A stretch of 47,062 nucleotides of DNA from an uncultured Clostridia bacterium (GTDB lineage: Bacteria; Bacillota; Clostridia; Oscillospirales; Acutalibacteraceae). The notes under the pieces are model-generated. The model worked only from the letters and a program-made list of their open reading frames with translations. It did no database searches and was not told the origin of the DNA. Position numbers and translations under genes: made by a program. This document shows positions 14,764 to 22,960 of this stretch, one piece after another. Where the stretch lies: positions 1-47,062 of the forward strand of contig CAMVTS010000014.1 in NCBI GenBank assembly GCA_947170465.1. Direction: 5' to 3'. Positions within the stretch are counted from its first letter, which is position 1; each line of letters begins with the position of its first letter.

Positions 14764-16176
14764 TCAGCCAAGCTCGTCTATCAACTGTGCCAAATACAAT
14801 TGAATCATCGTGGCGTCGCTGATCGTGACCTCGCCGTCGTTATCGACATCAGATAAGCTGTTTTGAGACGAATTGAATGGATTCAGTTCAGCAATTCTTC
14901 TCTGAATACAGGTCACATCGGAAATGCTGACAGTGTTATCCAGATCAGCGTCGCCTGTGGGGTTGCCGATTTTGAGGGACTCCAGTGCTTCCATCAGTCC
15001 GTTGAATTGGGAATGATCATCGGCTATTTCGTCCAAATCATAGAAGCAGTTTTCATTCACATCATAAACGCCGTAGCCGCACTTGAACGGAGCGCAAAGA
15101 GAACCGGAGAAAATGTTTCTGCCGCCGATACGCACCCAAGTTTCGACTTCGGGTGTGGGCAATAAGTATTTCGCGTTTACAAGCACCCAATCTGTTTGAT
15201 TATCGGCAACATGGCGATATAGCTCCTTGTAACTGTAACCGTCTGCCAAGCAGTTTTTGCCATACTTTGATACAGACCACTCAACAAAGGCATTCCTGTA
15301 AAGCTCATCAGGATCTTCTTCGCTGGTTACTTCAATTGTATCGTCCCAATAATCCATGTCATGAACGATATCAAGCTTTGCTAAATCAATAATGCAGTCT
15401 TTCGTTGTCTTAGCAATAACAAACTCAGCACAAGTAGGCTGAAGGATGATATCACCTAACAACTCATAATTCTTGTCAACAAATTGCTGAACATAAGCGC
15501 CGACGACGCCGGATAATTCCTGACGATAGTATCTGAGATATTCGTCATCGTTAGACCATGTGTATTTTTCGCTGATAGCTTTTTCGATCTCCGCTTCACT
15601 CGTGCAGGGCTTCAGCGAAATGTATACAGGTACAGAATCAACGGCATTCATTTTAACAGACAATTCTTCGGAGATTTTAGATAGATAAGAGTCATCATTT
15701 TCATCATCGCTATTGACTTCTACCGTATCAGTCCAAAGATCAATATCACGAACGATATCAAGCTTTGCCAATTCTTCAACGTTGCCTTTTGATACTTCTG
15801 CGATAACAAACTCTGCGCTGTTTGGCTGAACAAGGATTCTATTCAGTAAGTCGCCATGATCGTCGATAAACTGCTGAACGTATGCACCAACGACGCTTGA
15901 TAATTCCTGACGATAATATTTGAGATATTCGTTTTCATCAGACCAAGTGTATTTTTCGCTGACAGCTTTTTCGATTTCCGCTTCACTTGTGCAAGGCAAC
16001 AACGAGATATACACACAGACTGTTTCTTCGGCAGATTCATTGATTTCTTCAATCAGTTGAGGTGAAAGCTTGTTTTGATGATTATTCACCTCAGCGCTTG
16101 CTGTAATGGTTCCGGCTATTGAAGTCAGCAGTATACACATTGCTACTATAACCGCCGTTATTTTTGTTTTTTTCAT
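14764..16176 (-). CDS. Secreted protein with tandem repeat domain and type I dockerin (module 1)
   Basis: The 470-residue protein has a signal peptide (cleavage near ASAEV, about 29). Two near-identical domains follow, at about 50-155 and 183-285: VCVYISLLPCTSEAEIEKAV and VPVYISLKPCTSEAEIEKAI, then SEKYTWS..(D/N)EYL.YYRQELS, VVGAYVQQF, AEFVIA and IVRDIDLW or IVHDMDYW. This is the same domain class as in the paralogue at 11180, with higher internal identity, so the duplication is recent. A unique region (about 290-395) follows. The C-terminal type I dockerin has loops GDADLDNTVSISDVTCIQRR and SDVDNDGEVTISDATMIQLY. It is likely cell-surface and scaffold-bound, and lies 30 bp after the anti-sigma gene. 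Its activity is unknown. Confidence 0.85.
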   Translation of the reverse strand: MKKTKITAVIVAMCILLTSIAGTITASAEVNNHQNKLSPQLIEEINESAEETVCVYISLLPCTSEAEIEKAVSEKYTWSDENEYLKYYRQELSSVVGAYVQQFIDDHGDLLNRILVQPNSAEFVIAEVSKGNVEELAKLDIVRDIDLWTDTVEVNSDDENDDSYLSKISEELSVKMNAVDSVPVYISLKPCTSEAEIEKAISEKYTWSNDDEYLRYYRQELSGVVGAYVQQFVDKNYELLGDIILQPTCAEFVIAKTTKDCIIDLAKLDIVHDMDYWDDTIEVTSEEDPDELYRNAFVEWSVSKYGKNCLADGYSYKELYRHVADNQTDWVLVNAKYLLPTPEVETWVRIGGRNIFSGSLCAPFKCGYGVYDVNENCFYDLDEIADDHSQFNGLMEALESLKIGNPTGDADLDNTVSISDVTCIQRRIAELNPFNSSQNSLSDVDNDGEVTISDATMIQLYLAQLIDELG

Positions 16177-16206
16177 CGTACTTACCTCCTATTCATAAAA
16201 ATAAAT

Positions 16207-17100
16207 CTAAAAGACTAAATCGGGGACAACAAGTATATCGCGAAAACGAAAAGCTTTTCCGCTTTCATTGTAGAAGATGACATCTATCCGTGAGCCATAC
16301 GAAATAGAAATCCCGTGCGACAAAGGGCAGTATGTTGCTATTCCCCGTTCCGAATCGGCAACAATCATTTTTTCATCATCGCTGTAAAGCTCTCCGCACT
16401 CCGTTCCATTGCAGATGATATGACAGTAAATTGACTCGCTGCCATCAAGATATTGGTAAAAGAATAAGCTGAGATTCCCATCATAATCACCCTCCAAATC
16501 ATCAAATTCAACCGACGGTACTAAGTTTTCCACATCCGTAATTCGCAGCGGCGGTTTTTGCGGAGTCGGCGCGGTTGTTTCCGCTTCCGCAGGCTCTTCA
16601 ACCGGTTGCGAAGGTTGGGGAGCGGTCGTCACAACGGGATCAGTCGCAACAGCTGTCGGATTACTTGGAATGGGATTTGTTGTCTGCGTTCCTTGCGTTG
16701 GATGCGGTATACCTGTTTCCGACGGATCCGTTTCAGTTGATGTTGCGGTTTCAGCTGCTGCCGAACTTACAGCCTGCGTAAAGGGTACCGTCTCGCTCGA
16801 AGTCGTTTCCGCCTTTTCCTGAGTTGCTGAGTTATCCATTGTTGTTTCATTATTCTCCATCACAGCAACAGTAGACGGCTGAATAAATAAATCTGTTTTC
16901 GGGGAGATCGGAGAATTTCCTCCCGAACGAATCAGTAACGTCAAAACAACTGCGGTAACAACTGCTACCGATGCTGCAGTACCAATAAAATAAAGTCGCA
17001 GAAAAATCGGCTTTTTCTTCGGCTTGGCATGAAGTGCTTTTTCAACCCAGCTCTCGGGAACAGCGACGTTTTTAAGCGCGTTGAAATTCACTTTTCTCAT
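16207..17100 (-). CDS. Membrane anti-sigma factor candidate with outer sensor domain (module 1)
   Basis: The 297-residue paralogue of 12416-13291 has the cytoplasmic head NFNALKNVAVPESWVEKALH (4-23), a membrane span (about 36-59), a Thr/Ser/Pro-rich linker to about 185 and an outer domain with YCHIICNGTECGELYSDD, IATYCPLSHGISISYGS and IDVIFYNESGKAFRFRDIL. The pattern CHI(V/I).(G/N)G and the PL..GI motif are shared with the other copy. The 4-nt overlap with the sigma gene supports coupled synthesis with its target. The variable linker suggests spanning of the cell wall so that the C-terminal domain can sense substrate or scaffold outside. Confidence 0.75.
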   Translation of the reverse strand: MRKVNFNALKNVAVPESWVEKALHAKPKKKPIFLRLYFIGTAASVAVVTAVVLTLLIRSGGNSPISPKTDLFIQPSTVAVMENNETTMDNSATQEKAETTSSETVPFTQAVSSAAAETATSTETDPSETGIPHPTQGTQTTNPIPSNPTAVATDPVVTTAPQPSQPVEEPAEAETTAPTPQKPPLRITDVENLVPSVEFDDLEGDYDGNLSLFFYQYLDGSESIYCHIICNGTECGELYSDDEKMIVADSERGIATYCPLSHGISISYGSRIDVIFYNESGKAFRFRDILVVPDLVF

Positions 17101-17579
17101 CGCCCGTCACCTCCGTATATTGATTTCAGCATTTCTCTGCCGCGTTTCAGCATTACCTTAATGGTGTTGGGATTTTTATCCAGAATGCCTGCAATTTCCT
17201 TTACTCTGTATTTCTCAACATAATAAAGGTAAAGGATCTCACGGTAATCGGGTCGAACTTTCATCAACGCCCATGAAACGTCCATTTCGTCATCGTTTTG
17301 ATAACTTGGTTCAACCGGCAGATCTTCAAGGGAGAGAGAACGGCGGTTTTTCTTGATGAAGTTGTAACACTCGTTGATAGCAACCTTAATTAGCCACGCC
17401 TTTAGATGGTTTTCATCATTAAAGGAAGGAGATTTTGTCAGCAGTCTGACAAATGTGTTTTGAAAACAATCCTCGGCATCGGGATAATTTTGCAAACGCA
17501 TCATACATACGCCGGCAACAGTAGACGAATAGGCACAAACAACCTCTTCATAACTCATACCTGCGTACAAAGCCGCCAT
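17097..17579 (-). CDS. ECF-type RNA polymerase sigma factor (module 1)
   Basis: The 160-residue ECF factor is clearly paralogous to 13288-13773, with most positions identical in regions 2 and 4 (AEDCFQNTFVRLLTKSPSF; HLKAWLIKVAINECYNFIKK; ILYLYYVEKYRVKEIAGILD; TIKVMLKRGREMLKSIYGG). The recognition helix region differs at a few residues (NPNTIKV versus NPKTVMV), so promoter specificity could overlap. GAGGAGGGAG lies at the start. Together with the downstream anti-sigma and dockerin genes it forms an independent copy of the module. Confidence 0.92.
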   Translation of the reverse strand: MAALYAGMSYEEVVCAYSSTVAGVCMMRLQNYPDAEDCFQNTFVRLLTKSPSFNDENHLKAWLIKVAINECYNFIKKNRRSLSLEDLPVEPSYQNDDEMDVSWALMKVRPDYREILYLYYVEKYRVKEIAGILDKNPNTIKVMLKRGREMLKSIYGGDGR

Positions 17580-17700
17580 TTTTCTCCCTCCTCTATAAAT
17601 AAAACAATTCAGAATGCGTTTTGGTTACAACTAATTATAATCTTTTTTTGAAACTTTTTAAATACTGACAGCATGAATATTTTAGGTTTTGGTTATCATT
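17580..17700 (-). promoter_or_regulatory. Conserved promoter region of ECF module 1
   Basis: The minus-strand -10-like TATAAT (17634-17639) sits in GATTATAATT with an upstream GTATTTAAAAA block and downstream TGTAA and GAATTGTTTTATT, as in module 2. Blocks and spacing are kept although the intervening bases differ, as expected of a shared promoter. Confidence 0.55.
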
Positions 17701-17744
17701 GTTATGAAACGAATTATTTGGCTTTCCGCTAACAATCCACGACA

Positions 17745-18055
17745 AATGCTAAAAACGACACAAACGATTTTGGCGGATACTTTCTCGCATTACCCAAACA
17801 AACCGCTCTAATTAGTCAAAAATCAGCTTCATGGTAATTGATAAACGCTCCCTCACAAATTTCAAATCACCCCGGATATAATTCTAAATCCTTCCCCATA
17901 AATCATAAATGCTGTGCTCAACCATCTCAGTTAAGCACAGCATTTTCTTTTTATATGATTATTCTTTTGCGATTTGCTGTCAGCACTTTCAGCATGAAAA
18001 ATGTGAGTCGATTTTCTTTGTTTTATGCGGTGCAAATTTTGAGTGGTGCTAATGC
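17745..18055. repeat. Dispersed intergenic repeat, copy C
   Basis: This non-coding copy combines ACAAACGATTTTGGCGGATA (about 17760), CTAATTAGTCAAAAATCAGC (about 17808), the palindrome arms AATGCTGTGCT (17908-17918) and AGCACAGCATT (17934-17944), CAGCACTTTCAGCAT (about 17982) and TTTATGCGGTGCAAATTTTG (about 18021). Order and orientation match copies A and B. It fills the gap between the 42-residue peptide gene and the module 1 promoter. Confidence 0.7.
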
Positions 18056-18060
18056 AAAAA

Positions 18061-18096
18061 TAATCCCGGCGGTAAGCTTAGCTGCCGCCGGGATTA
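18061..18096 (-). terminator. Strong 12-bp hairpin after the peptide gene
   Basis: TAATCCCGGCGG (18061-18072) and CCGCCGGGATTA (18085-18096) form a perfect stem; the loop also contains AGCTTAGCT. It is 19 bp beyond the stop of the minus-strand peptide gene and is the likely transcript end for the repeat protein and peptide. Confidence 0.65.
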
Positions 18097-18115
18097 CGAA
18101 AGGTTATTTATTTAA

Positions 18116-18244
18116 TTACGGTTTATGCGGTACAAACGGCAATTCATCTTCTTCGTAGACCATGCTTGTGGTGATGACGTCCTCGGTCAGGAATTGGATG
18201 ATTTCCAGCTCGGTGCGCTCATATTTTTCTTTAACCATATTCAT
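18116..18244 (-). CDS. 42-residue acidic peptide downstream of the repeat protein
   Basis: ATG (18242-18244) follows GGAAAGGATG at a suitable distance, 16 bp after the stop of the large repeat-protein gene. The 42-residue product starts MNMVKEKYERTELEIIQFLT and continues EDVITTSMVYEEDELPFVPH to a KP end. The pattern Y..(T/P)ELEII.F..EDVITTS matches small peptides I know from many Clostridia, encoded singly or beside surface proteins; their role is not established. The Pro-rich acidic tail after the VITTS segment resembles a leader/core division of a ribosomal peptide, but no modifying enzyme is nearby. It is probably cotranscribed with the repeat protein. Confidence 0.6.
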   Translation of the reverse strand: MNMVKEKYERTELEIIQFLTEDVITTSMVYEEDELPFVPHKP

Positions 18245-18259
18245 GCACATCCTTTCCGG

Positions 18260-21200
18260 TTATTCAGGCTGATAGGTATAGGGGCTTTCGGAGATGGCTC
18301 CCTCTGCGTCGCCGATAGTCACGGTGCCGCAAGTGCTGTTAGTGCCTGCGCCGATGGAGTTGGGAGCACCGCTGCCCTTTGTCGCGGTAACCTTTGTGAC
18401 GGTGTTGTTGATCGTGATGTTGCCGCATTCTCCTGTGTTGCCGCTTCCGATACCGGCAGCAGAACTGCCGCCGGTGGCTGTAACGGTACCTCCGTTGATA
18501 GTGATGTTACCGCAACTACCCCAAAAACCGACTCCGATACCGGCACCAGCTTCGCCGCCGATGGCTGTAACGGTACCGCCGTTGATGGTGATATTGCCAC
18601 AGCTTGCTGCCATACCGCCGCCGATACCGGCAGACCAAAGACCGCCGGTCGCAGTAATATAACCGCCGTTGATGGTGATATTAGCATTTGGTTGTCCGGC
18701 CATAACGCCGATACCGCAGCATCCGTTGGACGAAGCGTCAAGCGAGCCTGTGCCGTCGATTGTGAGCGTTTTTCCTTCCGGAACAAAAATGCCCGGATAT
18801 TGATTATAGCCGCTCCTGACGGCGTTCGTGCCCTCTAAGATGATCATCGCGTCGCCCAAGAGCGTGATGCCTGAATATTTTGCGTCTGTGCTATCGGGTA
18901 ACGAAGTGATATCAGCGTTCCTGAGCATGACGGTCGCGCCGTCGGCGATAGAGATTTTATGGTTGCCGGAAAGTGTGCCGGTGATGATGCCGCCGTCCTT
19001 CACTACGGTGTTCCCGGTTACGGTGCTGAGATCTATGGTGTAAAAGTATACGTATGCAGCCTCGTAATAGAGATAGAAAGCCTTTAACGCGTTTTTCAGC
19101 TTTGAGTCGGTCGCGTCATCCGTGAGTACCTTCTTGCAGTAGTTCAGCGGGCTGTACTTGACGGTTGCGCCGCTGACATTCAGGGTGAACATATCACCGA
19201 TATGCGCTGCCTTGATTCCTCTGATACGCGCAACCTGATAGTCACCGTTCGGTACGGTTTCTACATCATAACCATCGCAAGTGAATACCGGCGTTGCATT
19301 GCTCTTGAAATAGAGCGAGAGGGTGGTCTCGGATTTCAGCGAGAGGGTCGCGCCCGCAAAGGTTGTGCCCTCGGGTAGTTTGCCGATAACAGGCTCGGCT
19401 ATATCAATGGAAATAGTTCCAAGCGCCTTTTCTGCTTCGGTCAGCTTATCGTTTGCGAGCTTACCGGGATTCTTATCAAAGTGAATCTGTGAATAAGCGC
19501 CGTAGTTGAGCAAGGCTTTTACCAGAGGAGCGGCTTTCGCGAACTCCGCACTATCGTCGGTATGCGCGAGCAGATAGTCGGCATAGTCCTTGACGGAATA
19601 GGTGAACACGGTTCCCTGCTTTTCACCGTCGATGATCTGCGCCTTGATATCGGAGGTCATCTCCTTCGCGGCTACCTGACACTTGAAGACGTGGTAGGTC
19701 TTATCGCCGGACTTTACCGTTCTCGCCTCGGAAACCTTGATTTCCTGTGTATCGGGTTCGCCGTCCTTCGGGATGGTGAAGTGCATTTTTGCAGTGCTGC
19801 TTTGTGCGACAGCGTCGGACAGCTCCATATAGAAGTTCACACCGATATCGCCGTCGAGTGAAATCGAATAACCGACAACTCTTGCGCCGAGATCGTCGTT
19901 GTAAATTTGCTTGATATCGGTATAGCTCTTGGTGTTCAGCTGAACCGTCACCGTGTAGGTCAACATACCGTCATCGCCAACGCTCGATGTGCTGGTTGCG
20001 TTGATTGTCATCTTGTGACCGCAATCCTCACAGGTAAAGGTCGCTGTTGCCGAGGAGTAATCCTCCGCCCAGTTCCATTCCGGCTCGATGTAGCGATGCG
20101 GCGCCTCCGCGTGTCTGCTGCAGTGAGGGCAATCCGCTATATGGTCATCGCCTTTATCGACAAAGGTCATATCCGAATGCACACAGGGCAATACAAACAC
20201 AATCTTTTTTGCGTTTTCTTGCAGCGTTGCGAGGCGGTCAGCCTTTGCCACCTTGGTAAGCGCATCGGAATCGCTGTTCTTATAAGCAACAGTCTGAGGA
20301 TACTCTTCGCCGTCTCTGAGGTTGATGTTTGTAGCCCTTACGGAAGGATCATTTTCAGACGTTTCAATCTGCACAATCGCACCGTTGAAATTGACAGTAC
20401 CCGTTACATCTTCAAGCGCCGCCTCATGGGTCGCTCCTATGGTTCTGTTGGCGGTGATGGTACCGCCGTTCAGATTGATGGTGCCTGCAAAATAAGACGC
20501 ATCTTTAATGTCTCCGCCCTGCTCCTTCAGTATACATCCGCCTGCGCCGATACTCGCTCCCGATAGATAATATTCGTTGACGCTAAACTTATATTCACGG
20601 TTGCCGATCGCTTTGATATTGCCGCTGTTGATCGTGATATCCACAGCATTTTTATCTTCCGTGCACCCGGAACCGGAACCGATGCCCGCAGCGCCGTCTC
20701 CGCCTTTGGCTTCAATCGTTCCGCCTGAGATGGTGATCTTTCCGGACTTAGCTCTTTCTCCGCCGCCGATACCCGCGCCGCTTCTACCGCCTGCGGCGAT
20801 GATATTGACATCTCCGCTGATAGAGATTTCACTGACGTGTTTGCTGTTGGAGCCGCCGATACCGGCGGAAAGAGGACCGCCGTTTGCCACGAGCTTTTCG
20901 CAGCCGGTGATGGTGATTTTCATCTTCTCGGCGCCGTCTCCGCCGTAGCCTGCGCCGATACCGGCGCCGCCAAAATGAGCATCCCTAAGAACTTCACCCG
21001 AAGTTTGTGCAACGATGTCTCCGCCGGAGATGGTGATGCTGCGCACGGGATCTCCCTTGGAACTCATTCCGTCGCCGATGCCGGCGGCTCCGCCTGATAT
21101 CTGTTGATAAGCATCAAGATGCCCGGTAGTTTTGGCTCTGACTGTACCGCCGGTTATCGTGATATCGCCGCTTGTTCCTTCGTTACCGCCGCCGATACCT

Positions 21201-22834
21201 GCCGACTTGTATCCGCTTTTCGCCGTGACCTCGCCGCCGGTGATCTTGATGGTTCCGCCGTTGCCCTTATGGCCGCCGCCGATACCCGCGCCGCCGTCTC
21301 TGAATGTATCGAATCCTTCGTTCTTATAATACATGCCGCCGTTCGCGATAACAGTACCGCTGTTAATGGTGATATTGCCGCCGTTTCCGCCTTCACCGCC
21401 GCCGATACCTGCGCCATATATGTTTCCTGTTGCAGTGACGTTACCGCCATTGATATTGATTGTGCCGCCCTCGCCGCTGTCGCCGCCGCCGATGCCTGCG
21501 CCGTTATCGCCGCCCGTTGCGGTGACCTTGCCGCCGGTAACGGTGACCGTTCCTCCTGCGCCGTTGTCGCCGCCGCCGATGCCTGCGCCATTTGTGCCGC
21601 CGTTTGCGGTGACGTCACCGCTAGCGATATTCATCACGCCGCCCGCGCCGTCGTCGCCGCCGCCGATGCCCGCGCCGTCTTCGCCGCCGGTCGCGTTGAC
21701 CGTGCCGCCGGAGATGGTGATCGTATTGTCTTTTCCGCTGTCTCCGCCGCCGACACCCGCGCCGTATCTGCCGCCCTTGGCGGTAACATTCGCGTTATTG
21801 AGCTTGATTTTGAAGCCGGAGCCGTTTTGACCGCTGCCGATACCCGCGCCGTATTCGCCGCCGGTCGCGTTGACCGTACCGCCGGCGATCGTGATATTGC
21901 CGTGCTCGTTGTCGCTGTCAACGCCGGCGTCACCGCCGCCGATGCCTGCGCCGTCACAGCCGCCCTGTGCTGTGACATTACCGCCGTAGATGACGATATT
22001 ATTGACGCCTTTTTCATTACCGCCGCCGATGCCTGCGCCGCCGTCGGAATATTGTGAACCGCCGGTCGCGTTGACGGTACCACCGAAGATTTCAACATCG
22101 CCGCTGGTGCCTTCGTCGCCGCCGCCGATACCTGCCGCGTTCGCGCCGCCATGAGCGGTAACGTCGCCGCCGTAGATTTTGATATAGCCGCCCCAGCCTT
22201 GACCGCCGCCGCCGATACCCGCGCCGCCGTTGGTATTCACAGAACCGCCGGTCGCGTCAATCTTACCGCCGTAGATATTGATATGACCGCCGTAGCCCTT
22301 AAAGCCGCCGCCGATACCCGCCGCGTCAACGTCCGCTTCCGCGTTTACGGCGCCGCCGTAGATGTTGATGGTTCCGCATTCTTCGTTGCCGTTGCCGCCG
22401 ATACCTGCATAGTCGTTGGTGTCGGCAAACGCTTCAAGCGCCTGCGTTTCATTCCCCTGACCATAGATATTCAGCGTATTGCCCGGGCTCACATGAATAC
22501 CATCTTTAAATTTAACGTAAGAGCCGCCTTCTTCACAAAGAATGATATTGACGGTTCCGTGGATATTCACTCTTTTATTAAACTCGATCCAGTTTTGTGA
22601 ATAATACCATCCGCTGTTCAAATCCTGCAAGTCTGCACTTAAATCCTGCAGCTTGGTGGCGTCAGCATATCTGGTTTCGGATTTTACCTTTTGTGAAGCG
22701 GAATCCCACCATCTGTAGATGTAACCAATGTTGCTCGCCGCGCTCACGCTGAAAAGCTGCGTCGGAACAAGCGCCGCGACCATCAGCAGAACCAGACAAA
22801 CGGACAGGATTTTTCTCCATATTTTGCCTTTCAT
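18260..22834 (-). CDS. Large secreted GAGIGGG-repeat surface protein
   Basis: The start at 22834 is chosen for AAAGGAGG just before it; the ORF is open further to 22885 without an RBS. The 1524-residue product has a signal peptide (MKGKIWRKILSVCLVLLMVA, cleavage near SAAS). About 20 repeats of 25-45 residues follow, at about 90-800, built as ITINGG.V.A.GG then (G/A)AGIGGG..G.GG, each one probably a coil of a right-handed parallel beta-helix, as in the carbohydrate-binding-domain proteins of gut Firmicutes. Next come a Cys/His patch (CVHSDMTFVDKGDDHIADCP, HCSRHAEAPH, CEDCGH), a region with GYSISLDGDIGVNFYMELS (about 980-1260) common in Ruminococcus surface proteins, and about five more GIGGG repeats. 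No dockerin, sortase motif or membrane anchor ends the chain. It is likely extracellular, binding glycans; that role is inferred. Confidence 0.85.
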   Translation of the reverse strand: MKGKIWRKILSVCLVLLMVAALVPTQLFSVSAASNIGYIYRWWDSASQKVKSETRYADATKLQDLSADLQDLNSGWYYSQNWIEFNKRVNIHGTVNIILCEEGGSYVKFKDGIHVSPGNTLNIYGQGNETQALEAFADTNDYAGIGGNGNEECGTINIYGGAVNAEADVDAAGIGGGFKGYGGHINIYGGKIDATGGSVNTNGGAGIGGGGQGWGGYIKIYGGDVTAHGGANAAGIGGGDEGTSGDVEIFGGTVNATGGSQYSDGGAGIGGGNEKGVNNIVIYGGNVTAQGGCDGAGIGGGDAGVDSDNEHGNITIAGGTVNATGGEYGAGIGSGQNGSGFKIKLNNANVTAKGGRYGAGVGGGDSGKDNTITISGGTVNATGGEDGAGIGGGDDGAGGVMNIASGDVTANGGTNGAGIGGGDNGAGGTVTVTGGKVTATGGDNGAGIGGGDSGEGGTININGGNVTATGNIYGAGIGGGEGGNGGNITINSGTVIANGGMYYKNEGFDTFRDGGAGIGGGHKGNGGTIKITGGEVTAKSGYKSAGIGGGNEGTSGDITITGGTVRAKTTGHLDAYQQISGGAAGIGDGMSSKGDPVRSITISGGDIVAQTSGEVLRDAHFGGAGIGAGYGGDGAEKMKITITGCEKLVANGGPLSAGIGGSNSKHVSEISISGDVNIIAAGGRSGAGIGGGERAKSGKITISGGTIEAKGGDGAAGIGSGSGCTEDKNAVDITINSGNIKAIGNREYKFSVNEYYLSGASIGAGGCILKEQGGDIKDASYFAGTINLNGGTITANRTIGATHEAALEDVTGTVNFNGAIVQIETSENDPSVRATNINLRDGEEYPQTVAYKNSDSDALTKVAKADRLATLQENAKKIVFVLPCVHSDMTFVDKGDDHIADCPHCSRHAEAPHRYIEPEWNWAEDYSSATATFTCEDCGHKMTINATSTSSVGDDGMLTYTVTVQLNTKSYTDIKQIYNDDLGARVVGYSISLDGDIGVNFYMELSDAVAQSSTAKMHFTIPKDGEPDTQEIKVSEARTVKSGDKTYHVFKCQVAAKEMTSDIKAQIIDGEKQGTVFTYSVKDYADYLLAHTDDSAEFAKAAPLVKALLNYGAYSQIHFDKNPGKLANDKLTEAEKALGTISIDIAEPVIGKLPEGTTFAGATLSLKSETTLSLYFKSNATPVFTCDGYDVETVPNGDYQVARIRGIKAAHIGDMFTLNVSGATVKYSPLNYCKKVLTDDATDSKLKNALKAFYLYYEAAYVYFYTIDLSTVTGNTVVKDGGIITGTLSGNHKISIADGATVMLRNADITSLPDSTDAKYSGITLLGDAMIILEGTNAVRSGYNQYPGIFVPEGKTLTIDGTGSLDASSNGCCGIGVMAGQPNANITINGGYITATGGLWSAGIGGGMAASCGNITINGGTVTAIGGEAGAGIGVGFWGSCGNITINGGTVTATGGSSAAGIGSGNTGECGNITINNTVTKVTATKGSGAPNSIGAGTNSTCGTVTIGDAEGAISESPYTYQPE

Positions 22835-22960
22835 TCCAATTCCTCCTTTTTTTGCGTTATTATATATCCGCAAAATGATATACAACTTCCATTATAATAC
22901 TTTATCACTTTTATTATATTTTTTCAAGTGAAAGTTAACAGTTTTTGGAAAGATTCACTC

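Noticed and set aside
18294..22600. Long plus-strand ORFs rich in Pro/Ala (PPPMPAP) or AADTRA repeats
   Set aside because: They are the antisense frames of the GAGIGGG repeats; no RBS, and their repetition mirrors the minus-strand gene exactly.
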